Shown piece after piece: positions 10,790-22,309 of a DNA stretch of 64,000 nt (positions are counted from its first letter, which is position 1; each line of letters starts with the position of its first letter). The notes under the pieces are model-generated. The model was not told where the DNA came from. It did no database searches and saw only the letters and a list, made by a program, of their open reading frames with translations. The stretch is from Hermetia illucens (Eukaryota > Arthropoda > Insecta > Diptera > Stratiomyidae). The stretch is taken from assembly GCF_905115235.1 (NCBI RefSeq), contig NC_051850.1:8899841-8963840 (forward strand). Reading direction: 5' to 3'. The translations under genes were made by a program, and so were the position numbers.

Positions 10790-11019
10790 TTTTGCTTTTC
10801 GTTCCGCTTTTTCGTTGGTAACTTTAGTCCATCCATCGTTTTCGCTGGTCTTCGGCTTCGCAACGCTGGTCGAGTTTCCTAGTTCATCACTAGCCCATGC
10901 ACAATCAGAAAAGAAAAGTGCATGAACACATATTTACACATCAATAGGTATGTCCCAATCCGCCAGCTGGGGTCGCGCCTGATGGATCTGGCCACTCCTC
11001 ACAGGCATCTGGATAGATC

Positions 11020-12160
11020 TGGTTGGTTTTATAAAATGCAATCAGCCTCCAATTTTGCTCTCCTCTCTCCTGCTCATCCTTGTCCAGCTCTTCTCCTTCC
11101 CAATCCCCCGTTTCTGATTTTGTCGTTTTTGTGCTAGTTTTCCAGTTTTCCACACGAATCGCATATTAGGTTCATAAACCCCGGGCTTTTTTCATTATTT
11201 CTCCTTCTTTTCACGTTTGTATTTGAAGAAGATCCCATCAGTCTCCCTTTTTTCCTGTCTCCTGGGGTGAACCACTCTTTACTGATCGCCTAATCGCATT
11301 GTGGCGGTACATCTGAGGCACGAACCCGCACGTCATAGAGAATTCGCCTCCGCCGACGCGGAAACAGCTGACGGGTTGACAGCAGACTAGAGTGAGAAGA
11401 TGTCAAGAATGGCACTCTCATGAGGACTCTCGTCTTGTCGGCCGGCTTGGTGGCAATCAAATCACTCACGCTACCATTAAAGATATGTTCTAATTTTTGT
11501 GTTTTATAACTAAGACATAATGGTTCGGATAAAGTGGATTAAATTAGCAAATATAATAAAGGCAGACTCTTTTATTTCATGGGGTAAAATTCCAAAGTTG
11601 GATTGAGGACGTGGCAATGGTTTATTGGGTAAACGCAACCCTCAAGTATTATAGGGGATAGGGATAGATATGATTAGATACGTACTTTCTCAAGAACAAT
11701 TATTATTTAGATGTTCTCCTGGAATTCTGCGAATGCTGGCAAAGCTTGTCATACTCAGAAAAATGTTATCTGATCACACACTACCAAACAAAGGATATGC
11801 ACTTGTTTTTTTTTTCTGGAGACAAGTTTTTTTTTCCTGTAAATTACTTTCATCGTCTTGTCATACCCAGATCGCCGGCATACAACATTTTTAATTAACC
11901 AATCATCCAAGTATATTCAGCCCCGAATGATTATGAATCCTTGATTAAAAAATTAGCAGATAAACTGATAATAACACCCAAATTTGCCATGTTTCCGATT
12001 AAACTGTAACATTTCCACGTCGCGAGCATAATTGGAAAATTTCGCGGTGGTTACAAATCGGAACCAGTACAAATTGATGTATGTCAACTTTATATTTGGA
12101 TCAGGATGGAGATAATATCGGTTGATTGCTTACTTTAAAGTCTTGTTCTTAGCGACAACC
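11020..12160. other. Upstream intergenic DNA of gene A
   Basis: AT-rich sequence from about 11480 on without transposon similarity that I can see. An AGATAA site at 12110-12115 lies near the promoter of gene A. No further gene is seen. Confidence 0.5.
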
Positions 12161-12201
12161 GTTTGACTATATATAGATGCGGCGACTGAGTGATATCAGC
12201 C
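12110..12201 (+). promoter_or_regulatory. Core promoter of gene A (TATA, Inr, GATA)
   Basis: A TATATATA box sits at 12168-12175. An initiator-like TCAGCC at 12196-12201 puts its A 30 bases downstream of the first T, the normal insect spacing. A second candidate start is CCAGTCG at about 12200. AGATAA lies at 12110-12115, 53 bases upstream of the TATA box. The predicted 5' UTR is about 80 bases. Confidence 0.7.
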
Positions 12202-12279
12202 AGTCGTTTATTAGATACTTATCCCTTGAAGAGTTGAAAATTTAGTACCATAAAGTCTGGGATTGAAACTGAAGACAAG

Positions 12280-15200
12280 ATGAAAGGTGTGTTTTCTTTT
12301 AGAGTAGATCCTTGTGTATCTTAAATCGGTGAAAGCTAACTTCCTTCTGTTGCCTTTTGCAGATTTTTACCTTGCGATTGGACTGCTGTTTTGTATATGT
12401 TCGGTAAGATGGAAATATAGAGTAGATGCCGGAGAAACATAGTGTGTAAGAAAAGTGGCAACCAAAATTTCCCTCCGTCAATTGATGTGGGAACTAGCGA
12501 ATTCTAAATAGTCAGGCATCTGCAACGGCAGGTACTATACAATGTTACTCTTATTCCTGAAGATGTCCTAGTTTCGTTCATCTACTGGAATTACCCATGA
12601 ACTTTACAGCGTTACTGTCAGAGTTTTCATCTAGTAAAACCACTACCATACCTACCACTGCCACTACTCTAAAGAGGCCCTCGTATGGTGGTTGCAGCGG
12701 CCTCCGAGGACCATTCACCCGAATCAGGACCTGTGAGTAAGTCTCGAGGTTCCTGGGGGTGTCGATCTCCGGTGTTGTGTGTCATGAAGGTGGAGTCGGC
12801 CGTAGCTTCGAAACCGGGTCCCTGAGCCGACGCAGTACGCTGGAGTCACACTACCCTGCTCTGATATCCAGCATAGGGTCGTCGGGGAGGAATAGCAGAT
12901 TCTCTTCGAACACCATCTCTACTGGACTGGTGGTGGCCTCCTCTGATGTGCGAAGGGCGAGGAGAATGAAAGGCAAGAACCGAGACCACGATCATCGTGA
13001 GCCATTAAGGCGGCCTTCAGTGTCCGGTACCAACGTTCCAGGGTACCATTGGAGTGTGGATGGTATGCAGTAGCGGTAGTTTAAAACATAGGAGCTTGCC
13101 CAACTCCAAGAAAAGACTAGGCTCAAACTGCATTCCCTGGTCCATGATGATTATCGCTGATACACCAAACCGCGGGATCCACTCTTGACAAAAGGGCCTT
13201 GAGATATGATTGGGCTGGTCAGAGGTATTGTTTCAGGCCACCGCGTAAACCTGTCGATGATTGTGAGGTCATAGGTGTTTGAGCCGGAAATAGGAATCTC
13301 CTGGAACTTGCATTTGTAGTTTGCGTTCAGGCTCTGAAACTCTGCGTCATATAATCGGCCGCAGCGGGGACTGTGACCTCCGAGAGTCGAGACAGACCCT
13401 CCGCAACGACGTTGCCTTTTCCAGACACGTGATGTAAGTCGGAAGTAAGCTGGCTGATAAAGCTTAAGTGCCGAAATTGGCAAGGGGATGCCTTGCTGGG
13501 CTTTTGTTTCAAAGCAAATGTGAGTGGCTTATGGTCCGTGAACAATGTGAACGCCCTGCCCTCAAGGGAGAAATGGAAATATCTGATGGAGAGATACGCG
13601 GCGAGTAGCTCCCGATCGTACACGCTGTAATTGCGTTGAGGTGGGTTGAGTTATTTCGAAAAGAAACTCAACGATTGCCAAGTTTGATTCACTTTCTGGT
13701 AAAGGGCGGCGTCTACCGCTTTGTCTGAGGTATCGACGAACATAGCCAGGGTTGCATCTGGCCGAGGAAATGCCATCAGTGTAGCATCAACGAGCTTATG
13801 TTTGACCATCTTAAACGTCTGCACGGCCTCAGTAGCCCATGCAACCTCTCGGGAGTCTTGGTTTTGGGCCCAGACAAGTAAAGATTAAGGATCGTTTGGT
13901 AATGAGCGGCCTTGGGCAAGAAACGACGATAGAAGTTAAAATGCACAAGAACCTTCGCAGATCCTTCACCGTGGTTGGCAAGGAAAAGTTCTGATTCACT
14001 TCAACCTTGTCTGGGTCAGGTTGGATTCAACCTTCAGGGGTAATCTTGTGGCCGAGAAATTTTACCCGCTTCTGTAGGAATTTGCTTTTTTCGACGTTTA
14101 GAATGAGTCCGGCCTTAACAAGACTTTGAAAAAAGCAGTCGAGCTTGCCCAAATGCTTAGATTCCGAAGAAGAAGCGACCAAAACATCATCCATGCATAC
14201 AAAGCAGAAGCTTAAACTTCGTAGGACAAAATAGATGAGTCTCTGGAATGTCTGCGCAGCGTGGAACAAGCCAAAAATTATCCTGCTGATCTCGAAGAGT
14301 CCGAAAGTTATGTAGATAGCCGTTTTCAGTATGTCTTCGAAGGCAGCAGGGATTTCATGATACGCCTTGGTTAGATCCCAGGTCGTGAAAACATGGCAGT
14401 CTGACAATGAATGTGCAATGCCATAGATGAGTGGAATTGGGTACTGGTCGGGAACTATCAGAGCATTCAGACGTCTGAAATCTCTGCAAGGCCTCCATTC
14501 GCCGTTTGGCTTCAGGACCAAATGAATTGGAGATGGCCAACAGTTATTGGAATGTCTGGAAATACCCTGTTTTACTAAAGCCTCAAACTCTTTCCTTCCA
14601 ACAGCTAAGTTCTGGGGTGATAGAGGACGCTTTTTTGAAAAGTGGGTAGTATTGATGTAGTACTTCAAATTGTGCTTAGCCGGTTGGGAGAAATTACTTT
14701 CAGTAGTGATTTTGCGGTATTTCCTGAGGAGTGCGCGTATACAATGGCCGACGATGCGCTAGAAAACTATGGAAAGAGTGTCCTTTGCGCAGGGTGAATT
14801 TTTTTCCTGGCGAATACAAAGAGGTTGCGGGGTCTATTAGAGCTTTGTTCTGCAGGTCTATCAACAGCTCATAGTGACACAGGAAATCGGCGTCTAAAAT
14901 GGGGATGCTAATGTCCGCCAGAACGAATTGCTAGGAAACGTTCGATACAGTCCCAGACTCATGTTCAGCTGCCTAAAGCCATAGGTGCAGATGGGAGAGG
15001 AGTTCGCGGCAGCCATTCGCTGGTTGTGCGTTGTGCGGACCCAGCGAACCTAGTTTTTGTCGGGTTGAAATTGCATCCTTGGTACAGTTGGTCGTTTAAG
15101 CTTCATTTTACGTGGTACAAGCAAGCCTAGTTGAGATCGATAAGAGTCTCGACGTACGACTACCCGAAGTCATTTTTCGGAAAGCGGACCTCGACCATGA

Positions 15201-18200
15201 CTACGATCGAGACCTCCCCGGTGCCAAAATTATGCGGTGCTAAGCAGTGACCCTTCGAAATTTCGCACTTAAAATGAAATGCCTTCTTCGGAATCTTGAC
15301 AATCATCCCCATTCTTTAACTCACAAGGAAGCAACTCAAATTCCCAGAACTTATGAACGGAACAGTTTCCAACGGCTTTGTCTCGCTTAAGCATATTGAT
15401 CTCCGAGAAGATTTCCCTTTTGTTTGGAAGAGAAGTAAATATCCGCATATTACGGTGACTAGCCATTTCCTTTATGCGGTTGGGGTCTGCGGTCAAATGT
15501 TCCCTCAGCCTCTCAAGCAGCTGGTTCTCGCGGATGGGAAGTATACCATTACCATTCTTCCTAGAACCATCGAGAGACTTGGGTGGGCTGTCGTAGCGGA
15601 AGGTCGCGGTTCAAATGTCATTGGTGGCAGAGGGATTTGTTATCGAGATTCGATGTCGAATACCAGTCGGCTCAGCTGTAATTAGTACTTGAGTCAAATC
15701 AGGGTAATAATCTCAGGCGAGTGCAATGCTGAACAAATTGTACTATAGTGTACCCTTATGGTCTTGAAAGAAGTGCTCTAACACACTTCAAGACCCTGAT
15801 CCAATATGAATTCTCCTCCAAGCACCAGCTTTACACGTCGCAGGAGCTCGGACAGCAGAGCATCTTTCAAATCCCCAACTTGAGCATGAGTTCCTTGCAG
15901 AATTCCTAGATCCTTATAAAAGTCTATCTCGGTCATAGCTTGGATGTGGAGATAACCAATGCTATGTCCGGCATATGACTCGTGATGACTTTTGCGGTAG
16001 GTTTGGATTCAACAGTCGTCCAATCCAAACTTCATAAGAATATCACGGCTAAAAGTATCTAATCTTCGCCTCTGAAGGTGGCCCTCCGCCTTCTAAGGTG
16101 GTCATCGGTACCAGCATACAGCTTGAGGTCATTTAAGTACATCAAGCGTGTGAGCTCACACTTTGTACGTAGGCCATTTTTGATTGCGAAACCATTCCCT
16201 CTAGCATCATTCAGTAGCCATGAAAGAGGGTTAAGTGCCATGTAAAACCAAAGGAGACTCAACGAATACCCCTGAAAGGTGCCTCTCCGTAAATGGATGG
16301 GCTCTGAGTATTGGCACCCTTAGATTAAGGCACTGATACGGTGGTGTGCCACCCTTCAATGACTGTCACCAAAAACTTAATTAGTTGCGGATCAATGTGA
16401 TACAGACGCAGGATATCGATTAGCCAGGTATCCAGGACGCTCTCGAAAGCCTTTGGCACAATCGATATAGCCACTAAAAAGGTTTCTTTGGCCTTCAGTT
16501 GCTTGTCCTACAACTACCGAGTCGATAATGAGTTGCTCTTTGCAACCCCTTAAACCGACTCGGCAGCCCCTCTGCTCTTTGGACAGAATGGTGTTGGTCT
16601 CGATGTGCGCATTGACCGTTTCACTTATGATGGACTTTATGAATTTTAGAGAGTTCGTAAGCCATCAATCGGTCTTGTATGTGCGGGTCCTGCACCGTGT
16701 CCTTTTTAGTGGTCTTCTTCTTTTTCTTCAGCCTTTGTCCCGTTTACGAGCGGGGTTGGCTCGTCGTGATCAGTTTCGCCATTTAGCAATTTATGGCTCT
16801 TCGAACTTCCTCTTTGGTAACATCTGCAAAATTCATGTCAGTCGTAGTGACGTGGCGGGTGCCTTCAGCGGTGATCTACTCAGCATGTTGGCCGAGTTAC
16901 CCCGAAAGTCCACCTCGATATTCTTTTGCATCCGTCACCGAAAACTGTGTTGCCTGGACGCTCTGTTAGGATTCGTTGAGTGATCTGAAAAAATTCCGTT
17001 GGTTCCTCGCGTAAGTTGCATTCTGGAGACATCTGGAATGACTTTCGCCATACCGTCGTAATAGACTGCATATGAAGGAAATTTTCTGCTTTAGTGTATC
17101 CAGAATTTCAACTACGTGTGTTTCACTGGGGATGGCAGAGTTCCTGTAAACCCTTTGCACTTTATCCGCCACCCGTCTGCTGGCAGTGCCAATACTGATC
17201 TGTATCAACCTAGCAATGACCTGCTTTAGTGAGTCCCGCCGACGTTCCAGGCGAATTTTCCATGGTGGATCTTTTCGGTCACTCAAACCAATAACGCGAA
17301 AGCGAATCTTCTGACCGTGCAATCTGACAGCCGTAACTACACTACAATTCACAAGCGATTGTAGTTGCAGCAGCGACATATCAGTACACTGTTCAGATAC
17401 AATCTCATCATTGATTTGAGATGGAATTCTCGGAGTCGCTGGAGACGCATAGAGCCTAGTTATACCTGGTCTATGCGAAGGGTCCATATTCGAGAAGTCT
17501 ATGCACGCTTTTTGGAGTTCGTCCCTAACCTCAGCAGAAACCTCAGTTGGACGGTGGAGAAGAGCGGCGTGCGGCGTGGTGTCGTTGATGCCGCCGCCTC
17601 TGCCCCATCGACTCTCGGTCACCAGTTTCCACGATGACCTCAAGTCGAACACACTCCCTGATGATGGCCAGGATTGTGTCGATTCGAGTTATAAAACAGT
17701 ACTGGTCTGCGACTCGCTGCACAGTTACATGCGGAAATTGCGGGAAACGTTTGATGAATCTCTGGTGCAACAAGGGTTGGAAAGATTTGCGCGGATGATG
17801 AAGAGGTTCATTTACTCAGCCCACTACAGATGCGGCCATAAGATATTAACAGTTTCCGGAATCTCTTTCTTTCACATCGAGTAGATGTCAGAAAAGGACA
17901 GTCACTTATAATTGTGCCAATTTTCCATCAACTTGCTTCATAGAAACTAGCAAGGTCTGCACACTCAAATAGCTGCAACCACAGATGGTGGCCTCCATGA
18001 AATTCTTCTGTTACGCCTGATGGTGCCCCAACTTCATACATCCACTGGAATTTCCATGGACTCTCGCGGCGCTCTCACTTACTGAAGCCACTCCAAAGGA
18101 GGAGACACTAGAACCGAGAGCTATACCCCCTTGAAAGTGTCGACCCCATAGCTCTTATCAATCATAATTTTCTTTGAGAGCTAGTGAACAAAGGGAAGCT

Positions 18201-21200
18201 AATGAACTTATGTCTGAGCTATGCGGCAGACGGAGACAATAAATTACAATACGTCCAATGTTTGTCGTGTGTTTCCTGCATTGTCTTATTCATTTTCTAC
18301 AAGAAAGAGCGAAAATATGTTGCTGTCACTTTAGCTCCACATAAACCTGGGTCTCTAAAAGGGACTGCTTGGTAATCATAATGTTACGTTCTTGCCCACT
18401 TCTCCAGGTAGGGTAGGTAGGTATCAGTGGCCGCTCCGAGGAGCCCAATTAGGGCATTGGTGCGCCGTTTTGATGCCACAAACTCCTAAGACCGTGACTG
18501 TTGTTATAGGAACAGGGAAGCAGAGTCCAGCTGGCTCGGATCTTCAGAGCCAGCCCGTAGCATTCACGAAGGAAAGCAGCTTTCCGACCCTGCAGCTATA
18601 AATCTCACTGAGGTCCCCAAAGAATAGTTTACCCAGTGTCGGCAGCCTGAGTCTAGCCAGAGCTTGACAATCGCAGAGAAAGTGCATGAGGGTTTCCCTT
18701 CCTTCTCCGCAGCTATGGCAATGCGAGTTGTAGGGTAAGCCGAGCCTAGCGGCATGGTCCCCTTCTCCAGGTACTCCCATTTAATTTTCGTTCCGCTTTG
18801 TCCACTTCGTCTAATTCAGTTAACGTTATTACTAAATTCCGTAATTTCCTAACGAGGTACTTCCAATTTCAAATACAACCTTAGTTTTTCCCCTTCTTGT
18901 GCTGTAAGTCTGAAGTAATACCAATTGATTCTCGAAAGAATCAACAGAACTGTTTCTTACATCAAATCTTGCTTATCTCCTATTAGTTGAAGGTTGCAAT
19001 TTATTCTTACCACTGACGGCTTTGATTCAACCAAAAAATCCGTTCGAACGCAGTTCTTATCTCACATATCAGCGCACTCCTTCGACTTCTTATGTTCAAC
19101 CTTTCTTCAAAGCCATCTTGCTGAGAATATGTACGGCCTTTCGGTGCTAGCTCTTGAGCAAGACCCCAGTGGACCTTTGCTTTTTAGCCGGTTTCCGATG
19201 ACGGAAGTTTTTGTCGGTCTTTGCTTATGAGGGGGCCTCCCAACTCGACGGTTTCATGTTAAGAGTACTATGTCTGGTACTTGCTGCACCCAGCTTGACG
19301 GCAGTGGATTCCAAGCTAGAAACTACAAGTCCATTTGCCGCCTAACTACGGGAGATCCTTGCGGGTGATTTTGGCGCAGAAGTGCCACGGATGGCACCGA
19401 TTGTACTGCCCTCGGCGGTCATTGTCTCCTGGCTGAAAGCCAGCTGCTCCTATGAGGCGCCTGGTATCAGCACCTTTTCTTCTATCGGTTTTTATTAATT
19501 AAGTCCATGTCCTGGTCCTGCCAGTAGTCCGGCAAGAATATGCACCCTGGCTAGCTTGCCCACTAGGGCAAGGGTCTTATTTGAAATTGAAAGTGCCCAA
19601 GGTACTCATATTTTGCATAGTAAAGACCAAACTCCCCATTGGCCAGACAGCCTTCGGCGTATGCTATTACATCTTGGCTTGGGGTCCTGTTGGCAAATTC
19701 TCCAGTGCAGGAAGGACAATACCCGGGCTGTTATTTCAACTCATTCCCCCGCCCCCCCCCCCCCCCCCCTCATAACCACGGACTCATATTCACCCCCACT
19801 TGCAACCGCAAGAAGAAGCTTTAGTTCTCTACGTTTCGCAGTTGGCTTCACATACCGCCAGTTTTTAGGCCGTCTTTTTGGGACATTGCCAACAACCTGA
19901 TTTGCACCGATAAAAAAGAGCATCAACAATATTCTCCGGCAAACTGTTCATGATGTCTCCCGTTCGATCCGTAAAATAATTTCCCCATCTCCCATAAGTA
20001 AACCGCGTTGAACTTCGGGATTCGAGGCTTCCCACTCTTGCGAAGAGATGCAGACACAATACGCAAGCACAGATAGGTAGGTAGGGTGGGGAAGTTATGG
20101 TAGTCAAATTGGAGATTTCAAAAACCCCCAGCTCGCAGGTGACCACTGTTTAAGCGGGCACCTACCTCGCTTCTTAATAAATAGACCCTGATCCAATATG
20201 GATTGTTCCGCCAACGATTATTATTAATAAATAGTCCCATCAGTTAAGATGGGGTTTGACAACGCCTATTCCCTCGAGACCCCAAGGTGTTACACGGTCA
20301 TCCAAACTATAGTAAGTCTTCCCTCCACCTCTCTCAAACGGGCTTAGGATCGTCAATGACATCTGTTTGACCAGTTCGACTTTAAATCTGTCGGCTCTGA
20401 AGACTTATGGTTCCTAAGCCGATAAATTGTCAGGACTCCCACTGGGTGGTGATAGATTTGGTCGATCGTCTTCAGTTCACGGAATCTAAAGGTGGCCAGC
20501 ATGCTAGTTGCTGGGCAGTTCACCAAAATACCCGGCACATCGCTTCAATATGCCTATATGGTTGGAAGTCAGACTTGACTCGTCTCGGCGGAATGAGCGT
20601 CAAGGTGGGTAGGTTTCAGCTTACTAACTCGTTGACAGAGCCTTCGCGTCTGGAATGCGTCACTCGCCGGTTCTAGAGTTCGGACTGGTTAGTTCTCCCG
20701 AGGTACCCTCCTTCTGTCTGCAAAGTCTCTACGCTTCTTAAAGTTCGCGATAAACCTATGCGCGTAGCATTCTTAGGTTACGTTGCTAGTTTAGAATAAT
20801 TATCGAACCAGTCAAAGCGACCTGACAAAAGACCCATAATAGATTTTTCATTTACCATGCAAAACAATTAACGACCACTTTGGGAAACCCTACACTGTTA
20901 TTAACACAGGAAGTCCACTCGTATCACACCAAATTATACATAATGACACATAAACACGAAAACTTCTTATATGAGAAGCTATAATTTTACTTCGGCCACC
21001 ATCCTGTAAGCGATTAGTTTTATAGCGGCAATACCAGAAACTGTTTTCAACTTTTCTTTTCAGTTTAATTTAGTTGCGAGTGATACTTGCAACCCGCCAA
21101 CCACAGGATGCGATACGGCGGCCGCTAATGCTGCATGTACTGACACATCAGTCGTATGTAAAATTGACGATACCTCCTTTTTGTATTGTCCAAAAGTAGC

Positions 21201-21951
21201 AAACGCAGATCAAGTCTGGATTACAGCCAATTGTCTATTTGGCAGCACCTTCGATTGTAACAGCAAACAATGCTCTGGAGGCTCTGGACCACCCACTCAA
21301 CCGACCACTACTTTACCATCCCTTCCCGGAACCACTGCTGCACCAGGCGCAGGAACAACCCTTGGCCCAAGCGTTTGTTATGGCCAGGCAAACGGAACCA
21401 AAATCGCCTACCCAAATAGCACCAATCTATACTTCTTATGCACTAACGGAGTAGCAAGTATTTGGCAATGCCCTTCCAATGGTGCCTTCAATCAGACGAC
21501 TCAAAAATGTCAAGGTGGTACTGGTGGTGGTGGAACTACAAATCCAGGAACTGTATCCTGTCCATCAGGTGTCAATACCTTATTGCCTGCCCCGAACAAT
21601 TGTCAATATTATTATTCGTGTGTCAATGGAGTAGGGACGCTAATACAATGTCCAAACGGTTATTACTTCACCCCATCCATGTCAGCGTGCACAATCAACA
21701 AGCCATCGAATTGCGGCAGTGGTACATCAGTAATTTCAAATTACGACCCAAATAACTACTTTCCAGTTTATGGATCAAATATAAATTACGGATCTGACTA
21801 TTATGAACCCAACTATTATGGATCCAACTATTACGGATCCAACTATTACGGGTCCAACTATTACGGATCGAACTACTACGTGCCCAACTACTATCCAAGC
21901 TATGGAGTGGGATATAATTATGGATCAAACTATTGGCGTCGTCGATCTTAG
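12280..21951 (+). CDS. Gene A: secreted CBM14-like protein with Tyr-rich tail
   Basis: There are three exons: 12280-12286, 12363-12403 and 21064-21951. The first intron (76 bp) is phase 1 and the second (12404-21063, 8660 bp) is phase 0. All junctions are GT-AG and the frame is continuous. The protein is 311 residues. Residues 1-16 (MKDFYLAIGLLFCICS) continue into FNLVAS as a signal peptide. A Cys-rich first domain (about 25-90) has nine cysteines and is atypical. Two peritrophin-type domains follow (119-168 and 181-236), separated by Thr/Pro- or Gly-rich linkers. A tail of YYGSN repeats ends RRRS. Poly(A) signal AATAAA lies at 22019. The protein probably binds chitin outside the cell. The splice model has not been tested against transcripts. 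Confidence 0.8.
12543..15260 (-). mobile_element. Ty3/Gypsy LTR retrotransposon fossil 1
   Basis: Old and broken, with many breaks. Recognisable parts in minus-strand order are a protease region (about 15130-14750), reverse transcriptase (about 14670-14030), RNase H (about 13750-13320) and integrase pieces (about 13480-12660). The RT and protease wording (ADFL, KTAI..FGLFE, AAQTFQR, VLVASSSE) most resembles the CsRn1-like group. A stretch near 12543-12640 resembles 18010-18110 and may be terminal-repeat remnants, in which case the element once reached about 18.4 kb. It lies in the sense-opposed orientation inside the intron of gene A. Confidence 0.8.
15780..17660 (-). mobile_element. R2-like LINE fragment
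   Basis: The 5' part (17652-16966) is a 228-codon open stretch with PPWKIRLERRRDSLKQVI, LDTLKQKISF, RRYGESHSRCLQN and RNFFRSLNES. This linker precedes the RT in R2/R4-type LINEs. Further down are RT palm motifs (MALNPLSWLLNDARGNGF, LRTKCELTRLMYLNDLKLYAG at 16260-16080), where the catalytic MDD is changed to LND. The end of the palm/thumb (LRRVKLVLG-type sequence near 15830) comes last. Clade assignment rests on memory of these motifs. The copy is dead through stops between the pieces. Confidence 0.6.
17665..18380. other. Candidate LTR remnant and unassigned DNA
   Basis: The stretch from about 18010 starts TGTTAC and shares CATC(T/C)ACTGGAATT with 12543-12640. It could be the other terminal repeat of Gypsy fossil 1, with the R2-like LINE inserted between. 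No gene is seen. Confidence 0.35.
18385..19751 (-). mobile_element. LOA/Jockey-like LINE copy 3b (internally deleted)
   Basis: The minus strand carries the 5' leader and ORF1 start (19750-19080), homologous to 31555-30900. After unassigned DNA comes the ORF2 C-terminus (18780-18544: LGLPYNSHCHSCGEGRE, HFLCDCQALARLRLP and VNATGWL). That ending is the classic C-terminal finger of RNase H-bearing LINEs. All of the endonuclease and RT is missing. A C18 run lies at the 5' boundary. Confidence 0.7.
19752..19769 (+). repeat. C18 homopolymer
   Basis: An uninterrupted run of 18 C, preceded by CCCCCG, lies at the 5' edge of the minus-strand LINE 3b. Read on that strand it is a G-run. Confidence 0.95.
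19775..21060. other. Intronic DNA with a possible LINE remnant
   Basis: At about 20170, AGACCCTGATCCAATATG repeats the sequence at 15797. This suggests that 20160-20680 belongs to the R2-like LINE family, but no clear protein motif was found. The rest up to the acceptor at 21063 shows nothing recognisable. Confidence 0.35.
21795..21880 (+). repeat. 15-bp coding minisatellite (YYGSN)
   Basis: Tandem copies of a 15-bp unit (AACTATTACGGATCC and variants) encode NYYGS repeats in the tail of gene A. The unit length is a multiple of three, so the frame is kept. Confidence 0.9.
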
Positions 21952-22018
21952 TATCACAAAACAGCATAACACATGTTGACTTAAAAGTTATCTACATTGT
22001 ATGAAGTAATCCTTGGCA

Positions 22019-22024
22019 AATAAA
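22019..22024 (+). terminator. Poly(A) signal of gene A
   Basis: AATAAA lies 68 bases after the stop codon, followed by a T-rich stretch. Confidence 0.75.
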
Positions 22025-22309
22025 AAGTAAACACCACAACTGGATTGCATTTTTTGTGGCTTATTTATTTAGTACCCTGATTTACCTCTATTTTAGACCA
22101 GTTAGGTTCATTTATACAGCTCTCTAGGCATGACAAACAAATAAAAAACTTAAACACTCCCGAGTGGCCCCCATCTAAATACTAAGTACTCTCATTAACG
22201 CTTAACTTTCGTGATCGAAAAAAAATCCGTTTTTATTCTCATGGAACGTGCCCTTCCTATTCAAAACTGGCCCTCTTAAAACATTCATCGTACGGGTTGA
22301 TAATGCAAG

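Larger units (their letters stand above)
7865..11010 (-). mobile_element. R1-clade LINE, copy 1b (internally deleted)
   Basis: The 5' leader is at about 11010-10900, ORF1 at 10789-10061, ORF2 from 10064 to about 8050 and the 3' UTR to 7865. The A-tail and the last 30 bases seen in 1a are missing. ORF2 has two internal deletions. One joins the endonuclease middle to its end near 9640. The other removes the entire RT palm, so that TVGK is followed directly by the thumb (NHIITSKPTIKYLGV) near 8700. The copy shares high similarity with 1a, 1c and 1d. Confidence 0.85.
12404..21063 (+). other. Giant transposon-filled intron 2 of gene A
   Basis: The donor is TCG|GTAAGAT at 12404 and the acceptor is TTTTCAG|TTT ending at 21063. 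It contains a Ty3/Gypsy fossil, an R2-like LINE, a LOA-like LINE and unassigned decayed DNA. Other introns in the four genes measure 57-360 bp. Confidence 0.75.
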
